Positions 1 through 7,310 of a DNA stretch of 10,724 bases are shown here, one piece after another. Location of the stretch: positions 1 to 10,724 of the forward strand of contig CAMTPD010000020.1 in assembly GCA_947074265.1 (NCBI GenBank), given 5' to 3'. How positions within the stretch are numbered: the stretch's first letter is position 1; every line of letters begins with the position of its first letter. The position numbers and the translations under genes were made by a program. This stretch comes from an uncultured Porphyromonadaceae bacterium. GTDB taxonomy: Bacteria; Bacteroidota; Bacteroidia; Bacteroidales; CAMTPD01. The notes beneath the pieces are model-generated. The model saw only the letters and a program-made list of their open reading frames with translations. It searched no databases and was not told where the DNA came from.

Positions 1-52
1 GAGCAAAGGACTGAAAATCCTTGTGTCCCCGGTTCGATTCCTGGTGGTACCA
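1..52 (+). tRNA. tRNA-Phe (anticodon GAA), 5' end cut off by the window
   Basis: This is the 3' part of a tRNA, beginning at the 3' side of the D arm (GAGC). The anticodon stem is AAGGA/TCCTT (6-10 and 18-22) around the loop CTGAAAA, which places GAA at 13-15 and reads Phe codons. A 5-nt variable loop (23-27), a T arm with loop TTCGATT (33-39), a 3' acceptor strand TGGTACC (45-51) and discriminator A52 follow. The next bases are CTTG, so CCA is not encoded, as is usual in Bacteroidota, and must be added after transcription. The T stem CCCGG/CCTGG has one C·U mismatch (30 opposite 42). The 5' third lies outside the window, so acceptor pairing cannot be checked. Confidence 0.93.
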
Positions 53-72
53 CTTGTTTGAACAAACAACAG

Positions 73-110
73 AAACGCTGAAGTTCGTATGAGCTTCAGC
101 GTTTTTCTTT
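73..110 (+). terminator. Intrinsic terminator after tRNA-Phe
   Basis: A perfect 11-bp stem, AAACGCTGAAG (73-83) with CTTCAGCGTTT (94-104), encloses a 10-nt loop. A T-rich tail (TTTTTCTTTT, from 102) runs on directly. It starts about 20 nt after the tRNA, which fits a rho-independent terminator for the tRNA transcript. Confidence 0.88.
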
Positions 111-470
111 TCTACCCCACCGCACAAACCATCCCCTCCCTCTGCTTATTGTATATTTCGTTTCCACACCCAACAAACCCTATAAACACATCATTCACTA
201 GCAGTTACCCACTCAAAGGCTATTTCAAAGCTGGTTGATCCAAAACTGCGTTCGTTTCAAAACTGACACATTGTTGTGATCCGGGTCGTTTGAAAAACGC
301 AACTTCCTCCTTGTTCATAACAACGTTTGTACGTACTCGTCAGAAAGACAGAAATCACGCCTCACCGCAAACCTTTTGCAAATCGCAACTCGCTCACAAT
401 CGTTTATTCCAAAACCACTGTCCCCTGCCGCACACCCAAGCTACCCTGACCGCAACAACCCCAACACATC
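111..470. other. Gene-free intergenic region
   Basis: No credible gene is seen. The open frames here are short, overlap one another, are rich in Thr, Pro, His and Asn, and resemble no family I know. The top strand is C- and A-rich with few G, unlike the coding part of the window. An imperfect hairpin is present at 248-300: GCGTT pairs with AACGC and TTTCAAA with TTTGAAA, with a 2-nt bulge and a 27-nt loop. Faint units of the 22-bp repeat (for example TCACCGCAAA at 362) may extend into the right part of this stretch. Confidence 0.6.
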
Positions 471-911
471 CTCCAAACCTTGTCTATCTTTTTCACGAAA
501 AGTATTTTTAGTCTTCACGAATACTAAATTCACTCACCGTGAAGAGTTTTTTTACTCACCGTGAATACTTTTTTCACTCACCACGAAGACTTTTTTCTGT
601 TACCACCAAGACAAAAAACGGCTTCCTCGAAAACGATATTGCGTTCTCACGAGAACCAAACATGGTTTTCATAAGAACCAAGCAGCCTTTTTGCAAGAAG
701 TATGCATGGTTTTTGCTCCAAAACCTCAACCTTCGCACCCAAAAGAGCAAACTTTCTCCTTTTCAGACAAAAAGCAGCACTCAAAAACCTCGTTTTCTGA
801 AGGTAAGAAATCAAGCAAAATCGCCCATCTAGCGCGTAAAAAAACCTCAAAAAGCAAAAATCATCATCCCTGAAAGCCAACCTTCCCTCCCCCGAAAACC
901 TACTTATTGTA
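471..911. repeat. Degenerate tandem array with a 22-bp period
   Basis: The sequence repeats every 22 bp. The core of each unit is close to YCACGAARAC, followed by about 12 bp that are T-rich in the best units. Cores start at 493 (TCACGAAAAG), 515 (TCACGAATAC), 537 (CCGTGAAGAG), 559 (CCGTGAATAC), 581 (CCACGAAGAC), 603 (CCACCAAGAC), 625 (CCTCGAAAAC), 647 (TCACGAGAAC), 669 (TCATAAGAAC) and 691 (TTGCAAGAAG). Weaker units are at 471, 713, 735 and 779, and two more at 868 (CCCTGAAAGC) and 890 (CCCCGAAAAC), one base out of phase. The tail of the unit drifts: CACTCA around 530-580, then CATGGTTT or CAGCCTTT around 660-710. A 22-bp unit shifts reading frame each time, so coding is unlikely. There are no distinct spacers and no cas genes, so it is not a CRISPR array. 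The function is unknown; the limits are approximate. Confidence 0.8.
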
Positions 912-917
912 TAAAAA

Positions 918-935
918 GAGAATAAAACGATTCTC
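918..935. other. Small perfect inverted repeat upstream of the efflux operon
   Basis: GAGAAT (918-923) and ATTCTC (930-935) flank a 6-nt spacer, between the end of the 22-bp array and the operon promoter. It could be an operator half-site pair or a minor hairpin. No U-tract follows, so it is not a terminator. The stem is short enough to have arisen by chance. Confidence 0.3.
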
Positions 936-947
936 ATGCAACTATTC

Positions 948-974
948 GTCGATCAAAACGCCCCGTCTGTCGAT
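948..974 (+). promoter_or_regulatory. Possible response-regulator operator (direct repeat)
   Basis: GTCGAT occurs at 948-953 and again at 969-974, exactly 21 bp apart, and the second copy ends 5 bp before the putative -33 element. LytTR-type regulators are known to bind two direct repeats about 21-22 bp apart next to promoters, and this operon encodes such a regulator. The geometry therefore fits autoregulation. The identical part is only 6 bp and does not clearly match a published LytTR consensus, so this is an inference. Confidence 0.3.
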
Positions 975-978
975 ACTA

Positions 979-1010
979 CTTGACAACCAAATCTCCTTCC
1001 CTCATCTTTG
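979..1010 (+). promoter_or_regulatory. Bacteroides-type promoter of the efflux operon
   Basis: CTTG at 979-982 resembles the -33 TTTG element. CATCTTTG at 1003-1010 matches the -7 consensus TAnnTTTG except at its first base. The 20-bp spacing is normal for the Bacteroidota housekeeping sigma factor. Transcription would start near 1016-1018, giving a very short leader before the ATG at 1033 and excluding the longer open frame that begins at 907. Confidence 0.5.
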
Positions 1011-1032
1011 TCGCAATCAAAAAGTAGAACAG

Positions 1033-2349
1033 ATGAAAGGATGTATTGCAAAAGTTGGACTGTTTATCTGCATCCATACCTGCACGCTTTCGGCTCAGCA
1101 ACAGTGGACGCTTCGAGAGTGTATTGAGTATGCACGACAAGAAAACATACAGGTCAAACAAACCGAGCTGGCTATCGAGGGCTACGATGTAGACATCAAG
1201 CAGGCAAAGGCTGCCCTTTTTCCCAGTCTCAATGCGAGTGTGTCGCAGCAGTTCGCAAACAATAAGCTCGAAAACGAAGCCGGAAACTACCGTTACCAAG
1301 GTGCATTTAACGGACAATACGGCGTCAATGCCTCATGGACCATTTACGATGGCAAGCAAAACCTAAATTCGATCTCACAAGCCAAACTCAACAAAGAGAT
1401 CGGAACCTTGAGCAAAGACGAGATCGGAAACAACATCGAAATTGCCATTACCCGGGCTTATCTACAGGTAATCTATGCATGGGAGTCGATAAAAAACAAC
1501 CGCAACATCGTGGAAACCTCCGCTACGCAACTCAAGCAAGCGCAAGACTTTCTCGATGCAGGAAGTTTTACGCGCAGCGAATATGCGCAGGTAGAAACGC
1601 AATACAGCTCCGACAAATACAACTTGGTGCTGGCGCAAAACTCCTTTGCCAATTACAAACTACAGCTAAAGCAATTGCTCGAGCTCGAATACGACGATGC
1701 GTTTGATGTAGCGATACCCGACGAGCAAGCGCTTTCGGTGCACGAACTCATTCCCGACAAAGAATCGGTTTACCTCACGGCGCTTTCCATCATGCCGCAA
1801 GTAAAGGCCGGGCAGTTGGGCATCGACCTTGCCGAGATCAGCAAGGCGAAAGCAAAAGCCGGATACCTTCCTACCATTTCGCTTACGGGAAGTGCCGGAA
1901 CAGGCAACATATACAACGAATCACCTTCGTTCTTTTCGCAACTCAACCACCGATTTAACCAACAAATTGGTGTTACGGTAAGTGTTCCGATTTTTGACAA
2001 CCGTCGCAACAAGTCGGCCGTACAAAAGGCTTCGCTCGATATTCAGTCTGCTCAGCTCAGCTATGTCAACACAAAGAAAGACCTGCTTCGCACCATCGAG
2101 GAGCTAAGCCAGGATGCTTCTTCGGGGCTTAGTAAGTACTACGCCGCACGCGACAAACTGAGTTCGTCGCAGTTGAGCTACGACTTGGTCAACGAACAAT
2201 ACCTTCTCGGTATGCGCAACATTACCGAGCTTACTACCGAGAAAAACAACTATGCCAACGCTTTGCAAGAGCTTCTTCAAGCCAAGTACAATGCAATCCT
2301 CAGCATGAAGTTGCTCGAATTTTATCAAGGAAACGAAATATCGCTATAA
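1033..2349 (+). CDS. TolC-family outer membrane efflux protein
   Basis: This gene encodes a 438-residue outer-membrane channel of the outer membrane efflux protein family (PF02321), the exit duct of a tripartite pump. The start at 1033 is chosen because MKGCIAKVGLFICIH begins a signal peptide ending near TLSA (residue 21), and the mature protein then opens with the family-typical QQWTLRECIEYARQENIQV. The upstream in-frame codons from 907 would bury this signal and lie before the predicted transcription start. Two related helical halves are visible: the first has KQAKAALFPSLNASVS and SWTIYDGKQN, the second has KAKAGYLPTISLTGSAG and VSVPIFDNRRNKS. Ends of this kind, with a strand pair followed by long alpha-helices, are expected of TolC repeats. 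The length is normal for the family. The adaptor gene begins 10 nt downstream, so the two are probably co-transcribed. Confidence 0.93.
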   Translation: MKGCIAKVGLFICIHTCTLSAQQQWTLRECIEYARQENIQVKQTELAIEGYDVDIKQAKAALFPSLNASVSQQFANNKLENEAGNYRYQGAFNGQYGVNASWTIYDGKQNLNSISQAKLNKEIGTLSKDEIGNNIEIAITRAYLQVIYAWESIKNNRNIVETSATQLKQAQDFLDAGSFTRSEYAQVETQYSSDKYNLVLAQNSFANYKLQLKQLLELEYDDAFDVAIPDEQALSVHELIPDKESVYLTALSIMPQVKAGQLGIDLAEISKAKAKAGYLPTISLTGSAGTGNIYNESPSFFSQLNHRFNQQIGVTVSVPIFDNRRNKSAVQKASLDIQSAQLSYVNTKKDLLRTIEELSQDASSGLSKYYAARDKLSSSQLSYDLVNEQYLLGMRNITELTTEKNNYANALQELLQAKYNAILSMKLLEFYQGNEISL

Positions 2350-2359
2350 TACAACTCGT

Positions 2360-3577
2360 ATGAACAAGAAACAAACCAACAAACTGATATGGGGCATGGC
2401 TGTGCTGGCTGTGGCAACGGCTTCGGTCTACCTCTTTAACGGTAAAGACGGAAAGGCTCCGTTGAAACTCGAAACCGTGCACGTAGCGAAAGACGACATC
2501 GTGACTTCCGTTACAGCTACCGGAACCATCGAACCCATCAAACTGGTAGAGGTGGGAACGCAAGTATCGGGCGTTATCTCCAACATTTATGTCGACTACA
2601 ATTCGGTGGTAAAGAAGGGTGAAGTGCTTGCCGAGATTGATAAGAAATTACTTACATCTGAGGTAGAAACGGCTCGTGCCAACTTGCAATCGCGCCAAGT
2701 GGAACTGGAGAATCAGCAAAAGAATTACAACCGACAAAAGACCTTGTGGGAAAAACAAGCCATCAGCAAAGCGGACTGGGAAGCTGCCGAAACAACGTAC
2801 AAAACGGCACAACTGGCTGTAACCTCGCAAAAGGCTGCCGCTCTGAAGGCCGAAACCAACTTGGGATACGCAACGATCTACTCTACGATCGACGGCGTTG
2901 TTATTTCGCGCGATGTGGAAGAAGGGCAAACCGTTGCTTCGTCTTTCAATACGCCTACGCTGTTTACCATTGCAAACGACCTTACCAAAATGCGCGTAAT
3001 TGCCAATGTAGACGAGGCCGATATAGGCGAAGTGCGTGAAGGACAACGGGCCACCTTTACCGTTGATGCTTATCCCGACGACGAATTTCAGGGCACGGTA
3101 GTGCAAGTACGCTTGCAGGCTACTACCGAGTCGAATGTCGTTACCTACAAAGTGGTGGTGGATGCACCGAATCCCGACTTGAAGCTAAAGCCCGGACTTA
3201 CGGCCAGTATCAACATCTTCACGATGGAGAAACGAGGTTTGCGCACCATTCCCGCAAAGGCGCTACGCTTTATGCCTAACCCCGAACTAAGCAAGCAACT
3301 GAACGGTATCGTGTTCGAACCCGGCAATGTGCGCCCCGACGACAGCAAGACCAAAAAGATTGTTTGGCGAAAAAAGGATAACGTGATCACGCCGCTCGAA
3401 ATTACTACCGGTGCTACCAACGGTATCGTAGTGGAGGTAACGGGCGGACTAAACGACGACGACGAGATCGTTACCGCTATTACTCAAAATACCTCCGAAG
3501 CGCTTTCGCAAGGACGCGGCAACGGCGAAGTGAGTCCGTTTATGCCACAGCCTCCCGGAGGTAATAAGAAAAAATAA
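2360..3577 (+). CDS. Periplasmic adaptor subunit (MacA/HlyD-type membrane fusion protein)
   Basis: The 405-residue product is the adaptor linking the inner-membrane ABC transporter to the TolC-type channel. An N-terminal hydrophobic segment (about residues 9-26) should anchor it in the inner membrane. The split lipoyl or barrel-sandwich domain is seen at about 62-98 (VEVGTQVSGVISNIYV, VVKKGEVLAEID) and 168-205 (YSTIDGVVISRDVEEGQTV). Between them lies a Gln/Lys/Glu-rich alpha-hairpin of about 70 residues, expected to contact the channel. A beta-barrel domain follows (about 208-288, ending in KLKPGLTASINI), then a membrane-proximal domain (IPAKALRF to about 375). The C-terminal tail is low-complexity, rich in Gly, Pro and Lys. 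Domain order and length match MacA-like adaptors that serve ABC exporters. The ATPase gene starts 12 nt downstream. Confidence 0.92.
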   Translation: MNKKQTNKLIWGMAVLAVATASVYLFNGKDGKAPLKLETVHVAKDDIVTSVTATGTIEPIKLVEVGTQVSGVISNIYVDYNSVVKKGEVLAEIDKKLLTSEVETARANLQSRQVELENQQKNYNRQKTLWEKQAISKADWEAAETTYKTAQLAVTSQKAAALKAETNLGYATIYSTIDGVVISRDVEEGQTVASSFNTPTLFTIANDLTKMRVIANVDEADIGEVREGQRATFTVDAYPDDEFQGTVVQVRLQATTESNVVTYKVVVDAPNPDLKLKPGLTASINIFTMEKRGLRTIPAKALRFMPNPELSKQLNGIVFEPGNVRPDDSKTKKIVWRKKDNVITPLEITTGATNGIVVEVTGGLNDDDEIVTAITQNTSEALSQGRGNGEVSPFMPQPPGGNKKK

Positions 3578-3589
3578 AACACCACGAAG

Positions 3590-4333
3590 ATGCGTAAAGA
3601 AATCATTCGAATAGAAGACTTGAAACGAGACTTTGTAGTAGGTGAAGAGACCGTGCACGCCTTGCGCGGAGTAAGCTTCTCTATCTGCGAGGGAGAGTTT
3701 GTTACCATCATGGGTACGAGCGGATCGGGTAAGTCTACCTTGCTTAATCTGATCGGATGCCTCGATACTCCTACACAAGGAGAATACTATCTCGACGGCA
3801 TTTCGGTGAAGACGATGAATAAGAACCAACGCGCCACGCTGCGCAATCGTAAGATCGGCTTTATTTTTCAGTCGTATAATCTGCTTCCCAAGACCACGGC
3901 GGTTGATAACGTACAACTGCCGCTCATGTACAACAGTGACGTATCTGCGAAAGAGCGACGCCAACGTTCGATCAGGGCTTTGCAATTGGTCGGACTTGGC
4001 GATCGCCTCCAACATAAGTCGAACCAAATGTCGGGCGGACAGCAACAACGTGTCGCCATTGCCCGGGCATTGGTCAATGAGCCTGTCATCATCTTGGCCG
4101 ACGAAGCTACCGGTAACCTCGATACCCGCACGTCGTTCGAGATACTTACACTTTTACAACGGCTCAACACAGAAGAAGGACGCACCATTATCTTCGTGAC
4201 ACACAATCCTGAGCTTGCCGAGTATAGCAGCCGCAACATTGTGATTCGCGATGGTCGCATCAAGTCGGATACGTATAACCCGAGCGTTCGTTCAGCAAAA
4301 GAAACTCTCGATAAACTACCTAAACAGGATTAA
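3590..4333 (+). CDS. ABC transporter ATP-binding protein (MacB/LolD-type)
   Basis: The 247-residue protein is a stand-alone nucleotide-binding domain that powers the adjacent permease by ATP hydrolysis at the cytoplasmic face. All motifs are intact: Walker A GTSGSGKST (42-50), Q-loop Gln94 in FIFQSYNLLP, signature MSGGQQQRVAIARAL (147-161), Walker B VIILADEATG with Asp171 and catalytic Glu172, D-loop GNLD (175-178) and switch His205. In E. coli MacB the ATPase and membrane parts are fused; here they are separate proteins, as in many Bacteroidota and in the LolD/LolCE system. The C-terminal 25 residues after DGRI are polar and divergent. The stop codon and the permease ATG are separated by a single base, which implies translational coupling. 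Confidence 0.95.
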   Translation: MRKEIIRIEDLKRDFVVGEETVHALRGVSFSICEGEFVTIMGTSGSGKSTLLNLIGCLDTPTQGEYYLDGISVKTMNKNQRATLRNRKIGFIFQSYNLLPKTTAVDNVQLPLMYNSDVSAKERRQRSIRALQLVGLGDRLQHKSNQMSGGQQQRVAIARALVNEPVIILADEATGNLDTRTSFEILTLLQRLNTEEGRTIIFVTHNPELAEYSSRNIVIRDGRIKSDTYNPSVRSAKETLDKLPKQD

Positions 4334-4334
4334 T

Positions 4335-5555
4335 ATGAATCTTACCAATCTCTTGAAAATAGCCTTGCAAGCACTCAATGGTAATAAGTTCAGAGGATTT
4401 CTTACCATGCTCGGAATTATTATCGGCGTTGCTGCGGTGATTACCATGCTGGCAATCGGGCAAGGATCTAAGAAAAGCATTCAGGAACAAATAGCAACGA
4501 TGGGATCGAATATGATTAATATTCGTCCCGGGGGCGAACAGTTTGGAGGAGTTCGTCGCAGTGCCGGCGAGATGCAAACCCTCAAACTGGAAGACTTCGA
4601 GGCTATCGAGAAGGAAGCTCCATACATCTCCGCTGCCAGTCCGGAGGTATCCTCGTCGGGGCAGGTTATATTCGGAGCAAACAATTCTCCTACTTCGATC
4701 TACGGAGTAAGTCCGTCGTATCTCGACATTCGCAAGTACAAGGTGGCACAAGGCGAGGTCTTTTCAGACGAAGATGTGCGCTCGTCGGCCAAAGTTTGCG
4801 TCATCGGACAAACGGTTGTTGATAACTTGTTCACAAACAATGAAGATCCCGTGGGGCAAACCATCCGCTTCAACAAAATTCCGTTTAAGGTAATCGGTGT
4901 ATTGGAATCGAAGGGAGACAATACGATGGGAATGGATCAGGATGATATCATTCTTGCTCCCTACTCTACCATTCAGAAACGGATATTGGCAATTACCTAC
5001 ATTCACTCGATGGCTGTGTCGGCTTCGAGCGAAGACGCGACCGAGGATGCCATTGCCGGTATCCAGACTATTCTGCGCCGACAACATAAGATAGGCCCCA
5101 ATGCAGAAGACGACTTCAACGTTCGCTCGCAGAAAGAATTGATTTCGATGATGAGTTCTACCACCGACATGATGACGGTACTGCTTGCTTGCATTGCCGG
5201 AATCTCTTTGTTTGTAGGTGGTATCGGCATTATGAATATTATGTACGTGTCGGTTACCGAGCGCACGCGCGAGATTGGGTTGCGCATGTCGATCGGTGCC
5301 AAAGGGTTCGATATCTTGATGCAATTCTTGATCGAAGCGATTCTGCTGAGTGTTACAGGTGGTATCATTGGTGTTATCTTGGGTATAGGAAGTGCGTTTA
5401 TTGTCAAAAACATTTTAGCGTGGCCCATTGATATTGAATTTTATACCGTAATTTTATCGTTCCTCGTTTGCACGATCACGGGTATCTTTTTCGGATGGTA
5501 TCCTGCAAAGAAAGCGGCAGACTTAGATCCTATAGAAGCGTTGCGATATGAATAA
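4335..5555 (+). CDS. MacB-type ABC transporter permease
   Basis: The 406-residue inner-membrane subunit has an N-terminal MacB_PCD-type periplasmic domain and a C-terminal FtsX-type permease domain. The start at 4335 gives MNLTNLLKIALQALNGNKFR, a typical amphipathic lead-in to the first membrane helix (about 21-43, LTMLGIIIGVAAVITMLA). The in-frame ATG at 4251 lies inside the ATPase gene and is rejected. A large extracytoplasmic domain (about 45-275) precedes three more helices (about 281-305, 330-357 and 368-388). The loop SVTERTREIGLRMSIGAKG contains the conserved coupling region, and the end GWYPAKKAADLDPIEALRYE is the classic family terminus. The MacB family uses mechanotransmission to drive substrates through a TolC duct rather than moving them across the inner membrane. 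The substrate is not identifiable; antibiotics, peptides and lipids are all possible. Confidence 0.95.
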   Translation: MNLTNLLKIALQALNGNKFRGFLTMLGIIIGVAAVITMLAIGQGSKKSIQEQIATMGSNMINIRPGGEQFGGVRRSAGEMQTLKLEDFEAIEKEAPYISAASPEVSSSGQVIFGANNSPTSIYGVSPSYLDIRKYKVAQGEVFSDEDVRSSAKVCVIGQTVVDNLFTNNEDPVGQTIRFNKIPFKVIGVLESKGDNTMGMDQDDIILAPYSTIQKRILAITYIHSMAVSASSEDATEDAIAGIQTILRRQHKIGPNAEDDFNVRSQKELISMMSSTTDMMTVLLACIAGISLFVGGIGIMNIMYVSVTERTREIGLRMSIGAKGFDILMQFLIEAILLSVTGGIIGVILGIGSAFIVKNILAWPIDIEFYTVILSFLVCTITGIFFGWYPAKKAADLDPIEALRYE

Positions 5556-6597
5556 AATAAAAACCAATAAGACCATACTCACACACGTACTCATGCAAGT
5601 TTTGTTTTGCGTGATTCTGTTTGCGTTTCCATTATACATAACGACGCGATCGGGCGAGTTTGACTTGGGTCATCTCAGTATCTTTTCAATACGAACGGGC
5701 CTATTGATCCTTTTGTTTTACATCAACTATTTTGTTCTGATACCCAAGTTTCTGTTCAATAAGAAACTGTTGTCGTTTGTCGGACTCAACTTCGTGTTGG
5801 CTTTGTGTTTGCTATTTGCTCAAAACTTTTCCATCGAATCTATTCTGGTTATTTTAGATCATGTGGGTCCGGAGGAAGGGAAGAGCAAACCCGATCCATA
5901 CATGCGCTATTGGGGCGACATGCTGATCGACTTGCTGGTGATCGGGCTCAGTGTGGCTGTGCGCGTAACGCAACGCTGGTATCAGGATACGATGAACATG
6001 GAGAAACTAAAGGCTGCGCAGTTTGAGGCAGACCTGCGTAATCTTCGCTCGCAACTGAATCCGCATTTCTTATTTAACACACTTAACAATATATATGCTC
6101 TTATTGCCATTGACAAAGACAAAGCGCAAGATTCGGTTTTGCGGCTTAGTAAGTTGCTACGGTATATATTGTACGAAAACAATACTCCTTTCGTGCCTAT
6201 CTGTCGCGACCTTGAATTTACCGGCGACTACATCGACTTGATGAAGTTGCGCGTAGGTGATCAGGTCGACTTATCGGTTTCGATTACCGGCAGCAATAGT
6301 AAGAATCTTATTGCTCCACTCTTGTTTATGACGCTGATCGAGAATGCGTTTAAACATGGCATTAGTAATGATGGTGAATCGTTTATCCGTATCAATATTT
6401 TAGTTGAAAATGAGAAAGGTGTACTTTGCACCGTCGAAAATAGTATTTGCAACGGAACTAACATGGAAAGTAAAAACTCCGGTATCGGATTGGCTAATTT
6501 GGAGAGAAGACTGGAGTTGCTATATCCGCACAAACACGACCTGCACATCATGAAAGAGAATAATTGCTTTATAGTAAGAATGAGGGTAGATTTTTAA
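5548..6597 (+). CDS. LytS-type sensor histidine kinase
   Basis: The 349-residue membrane kinase belongs to the His_kinase family PF06580. Four hydrophobic segments (about residues 11-31, 48-70, 76-94 and 124-142) form the N-terminal sensor, with no recognisable extracellular domain. A short helical linker leads to the phosphoacceptor motif SQLNPHFLFNTLNNIYAL, with His173. The ATP-binding part shows the N box TLIENAFKHGI (Glu265, Asn266) and the G box SGIGLANLERRLELLY (311-326). The start codon overlaps the permease stop by 8 nt (ATG at 5548, TAA at 5553-5555), so it is co-translated with the pump. Its partner is the regulator that begins 11 nt downstream. The short sensor suggests that it reads a membrane or envelope signal, possibly the pump itself, but that is inference. 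Confidence 0.93.
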   Translation: MNKIKTNKTILTHVLMQVLFCVILFAFPLYITTRSGEFDLGHLSIFSIRTGLLILLFYINYFVLIPKFLFNKKLLSFVGLNFVLALCLLFAQNFSIESILVILDHVGPEEGKSKPDPYMRYWGDMLIDLLVIGLSVAVRVTQRWYQDTMNMEKLKAAQFEADLRNLRSQLNPHFLFNTLNNIYALIAIDKDKAQDSVLRLSKLLRYILYENNTPFVPICRDLEFTGDYIDLMKLRVGDQVDLSVSITGSNSKNLIAPLLFMTLIENAFKHGISNDGESFIRINILVENEKGVLCTVENSICNGTNMESKNSGIGLANLERRLELLYPHKHDLHIMKENNCFIVRMRVDF

Positions 6598-6608
6598 ATC
6601 AGACGAAT

Positions 6609-7307
6609 ATGAAATTGAAATGTATCATTGTAGATGACGAACCGCTGGCTGTTGCTTTACTCAAGTCGTATGCAGAGCAAACTCCTTTTCTTGAGCTTGC
6701 AGCTACATTCAACAGTGCCATCACTGCTATTAACGCAATGGCAGAATTAGATATAGACCTCATCTTTCTCGATATTAACATGCCACAAATGAATGGACTG
6801 GAACTGTCGAAGAGTTTGCCTGCTTCGGTGAAAGTTATTTTTACCACGGCCTACGATCAGTATGCCATCGAAGGATTCAGACTCAATGCGCTCGACTATC
6901 TGCTCAAACCAATTAGTTATGCCGACTTTTTGAGTGCTGCTCAACGGGCACAAGAGTGGTATACGCGCACAGGAAATAAGCAGGAAACTAGTTTGTTTAT
7001 CAAGTCGGGCTACCAAACGCGTAAGATCGAACTCGACTCTATCTTGTATATCGAGAATCAAAAAGACTATGTAGATTTCTACCTCGAAGGCATAGCCGAA
7101 CCGGTATCTTCGCTGATGAGTATGCATTCGCTCGAGGCCAAACTTCCGAAAGATACCTTTATGCGCACGCATCGCTCGTTTATCGTAAACCTGAGTAAGG
7201 TGCAGATTGTAGAACGGTATTGCATCTTGTTTGGCAAAAAATACGTTCCTGTTTCGGAGACTTACCGCAAATCGTTTCAACAGTTTATCGATCAACATCT
7301 CCTATAA
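6609..7307 (+). CDS. LytTR-family response regulator
   Basis: The 232-residue DNA-binding regulator is the partner of the kinase upstream. The receiver domain (about 1-118) has the acidic pocket Asp9, Asp10 and Glu11 (IIVDDEP), phosphoacceptor Asp55 in FLDINMPQMNG, the conserved Thr at 79-80 and Lys100 in LLKP. A LytTR DNA-binding domain fills 128-232 (LFIKSGYQTRKI, ILYIENQKDYVDFYL, FMRTHRSFIVNL, VPVSETYRKSF). The start at 6609 is preferred because MKLKCIIVDDEP begins directly on the first receiver strand, while the longer frame from 6564 would overlap the kinase gene and add 15 unrelated residues. As the last gene of the operon it probably controls the efflux genes; a candidate binding site lies at 948-974. 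Confidence 0.94.
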   Translation: MKLKCIIVDDEPLAVALLKSYAEQTPFLELAATFNSAITAINAMAELDIDLIFLDINMPQMNGLELSKSLPASVKVIFTTAYDQYAIEGFRLNALDYLLKPISYADFLSAAQRAQEWYTRTGNKQETSLFIKSGYQTRKIELDSILYIENQKDYVDFYLEGIAEPVSSLMSMHSLEAKLPKDTFMRTHRSFIVNLSKVQIVERYCILFGKKYVPVSETYRKSFQQFIDQHLL

Positions 7308-7310
7308 TGA

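Noticed and set aside
1..110. tRNA 3' end as an integration site for a mobile element
   Set aside because: No integrase, no repeated copy of the tRNA end and no mobility gene is visible in the window.
471..911. CRISPR array
   Set aside because: Units are degenerate throughout, with no conserved repeat separated by unique spacers of constant length and no cas genes nearby.
290..937. Several overlapping open frames of 60-97 codons on both strands in the region left of the efflux operon
   Set aside because: They lie partly in the 22-bp array, have low-complexity composition, overlap on both strands, resemble no family, and a 22-bp period cannot preserve a reading frame.
907..1032. N-terminal extension of the TolC-type protein
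   Set aside because: The 42 extra residues would precede a clear signal peptide and lie mostly upstream of the predicted transcription start.
2648..3106. 152-codon minus-strand open frame opposite the adaptor gene
   Set aside because: It is a shadow of the adaptor coding sequence, which shows the full adaptor domain order.
4251..4334. Upstream start for the MacB-type permease
   Set aside because: It lies inside the ATPase gene and adds 28 residues unlike the family N terminus; ATG at 4335 gives the usual start one base after the ATPase stop.
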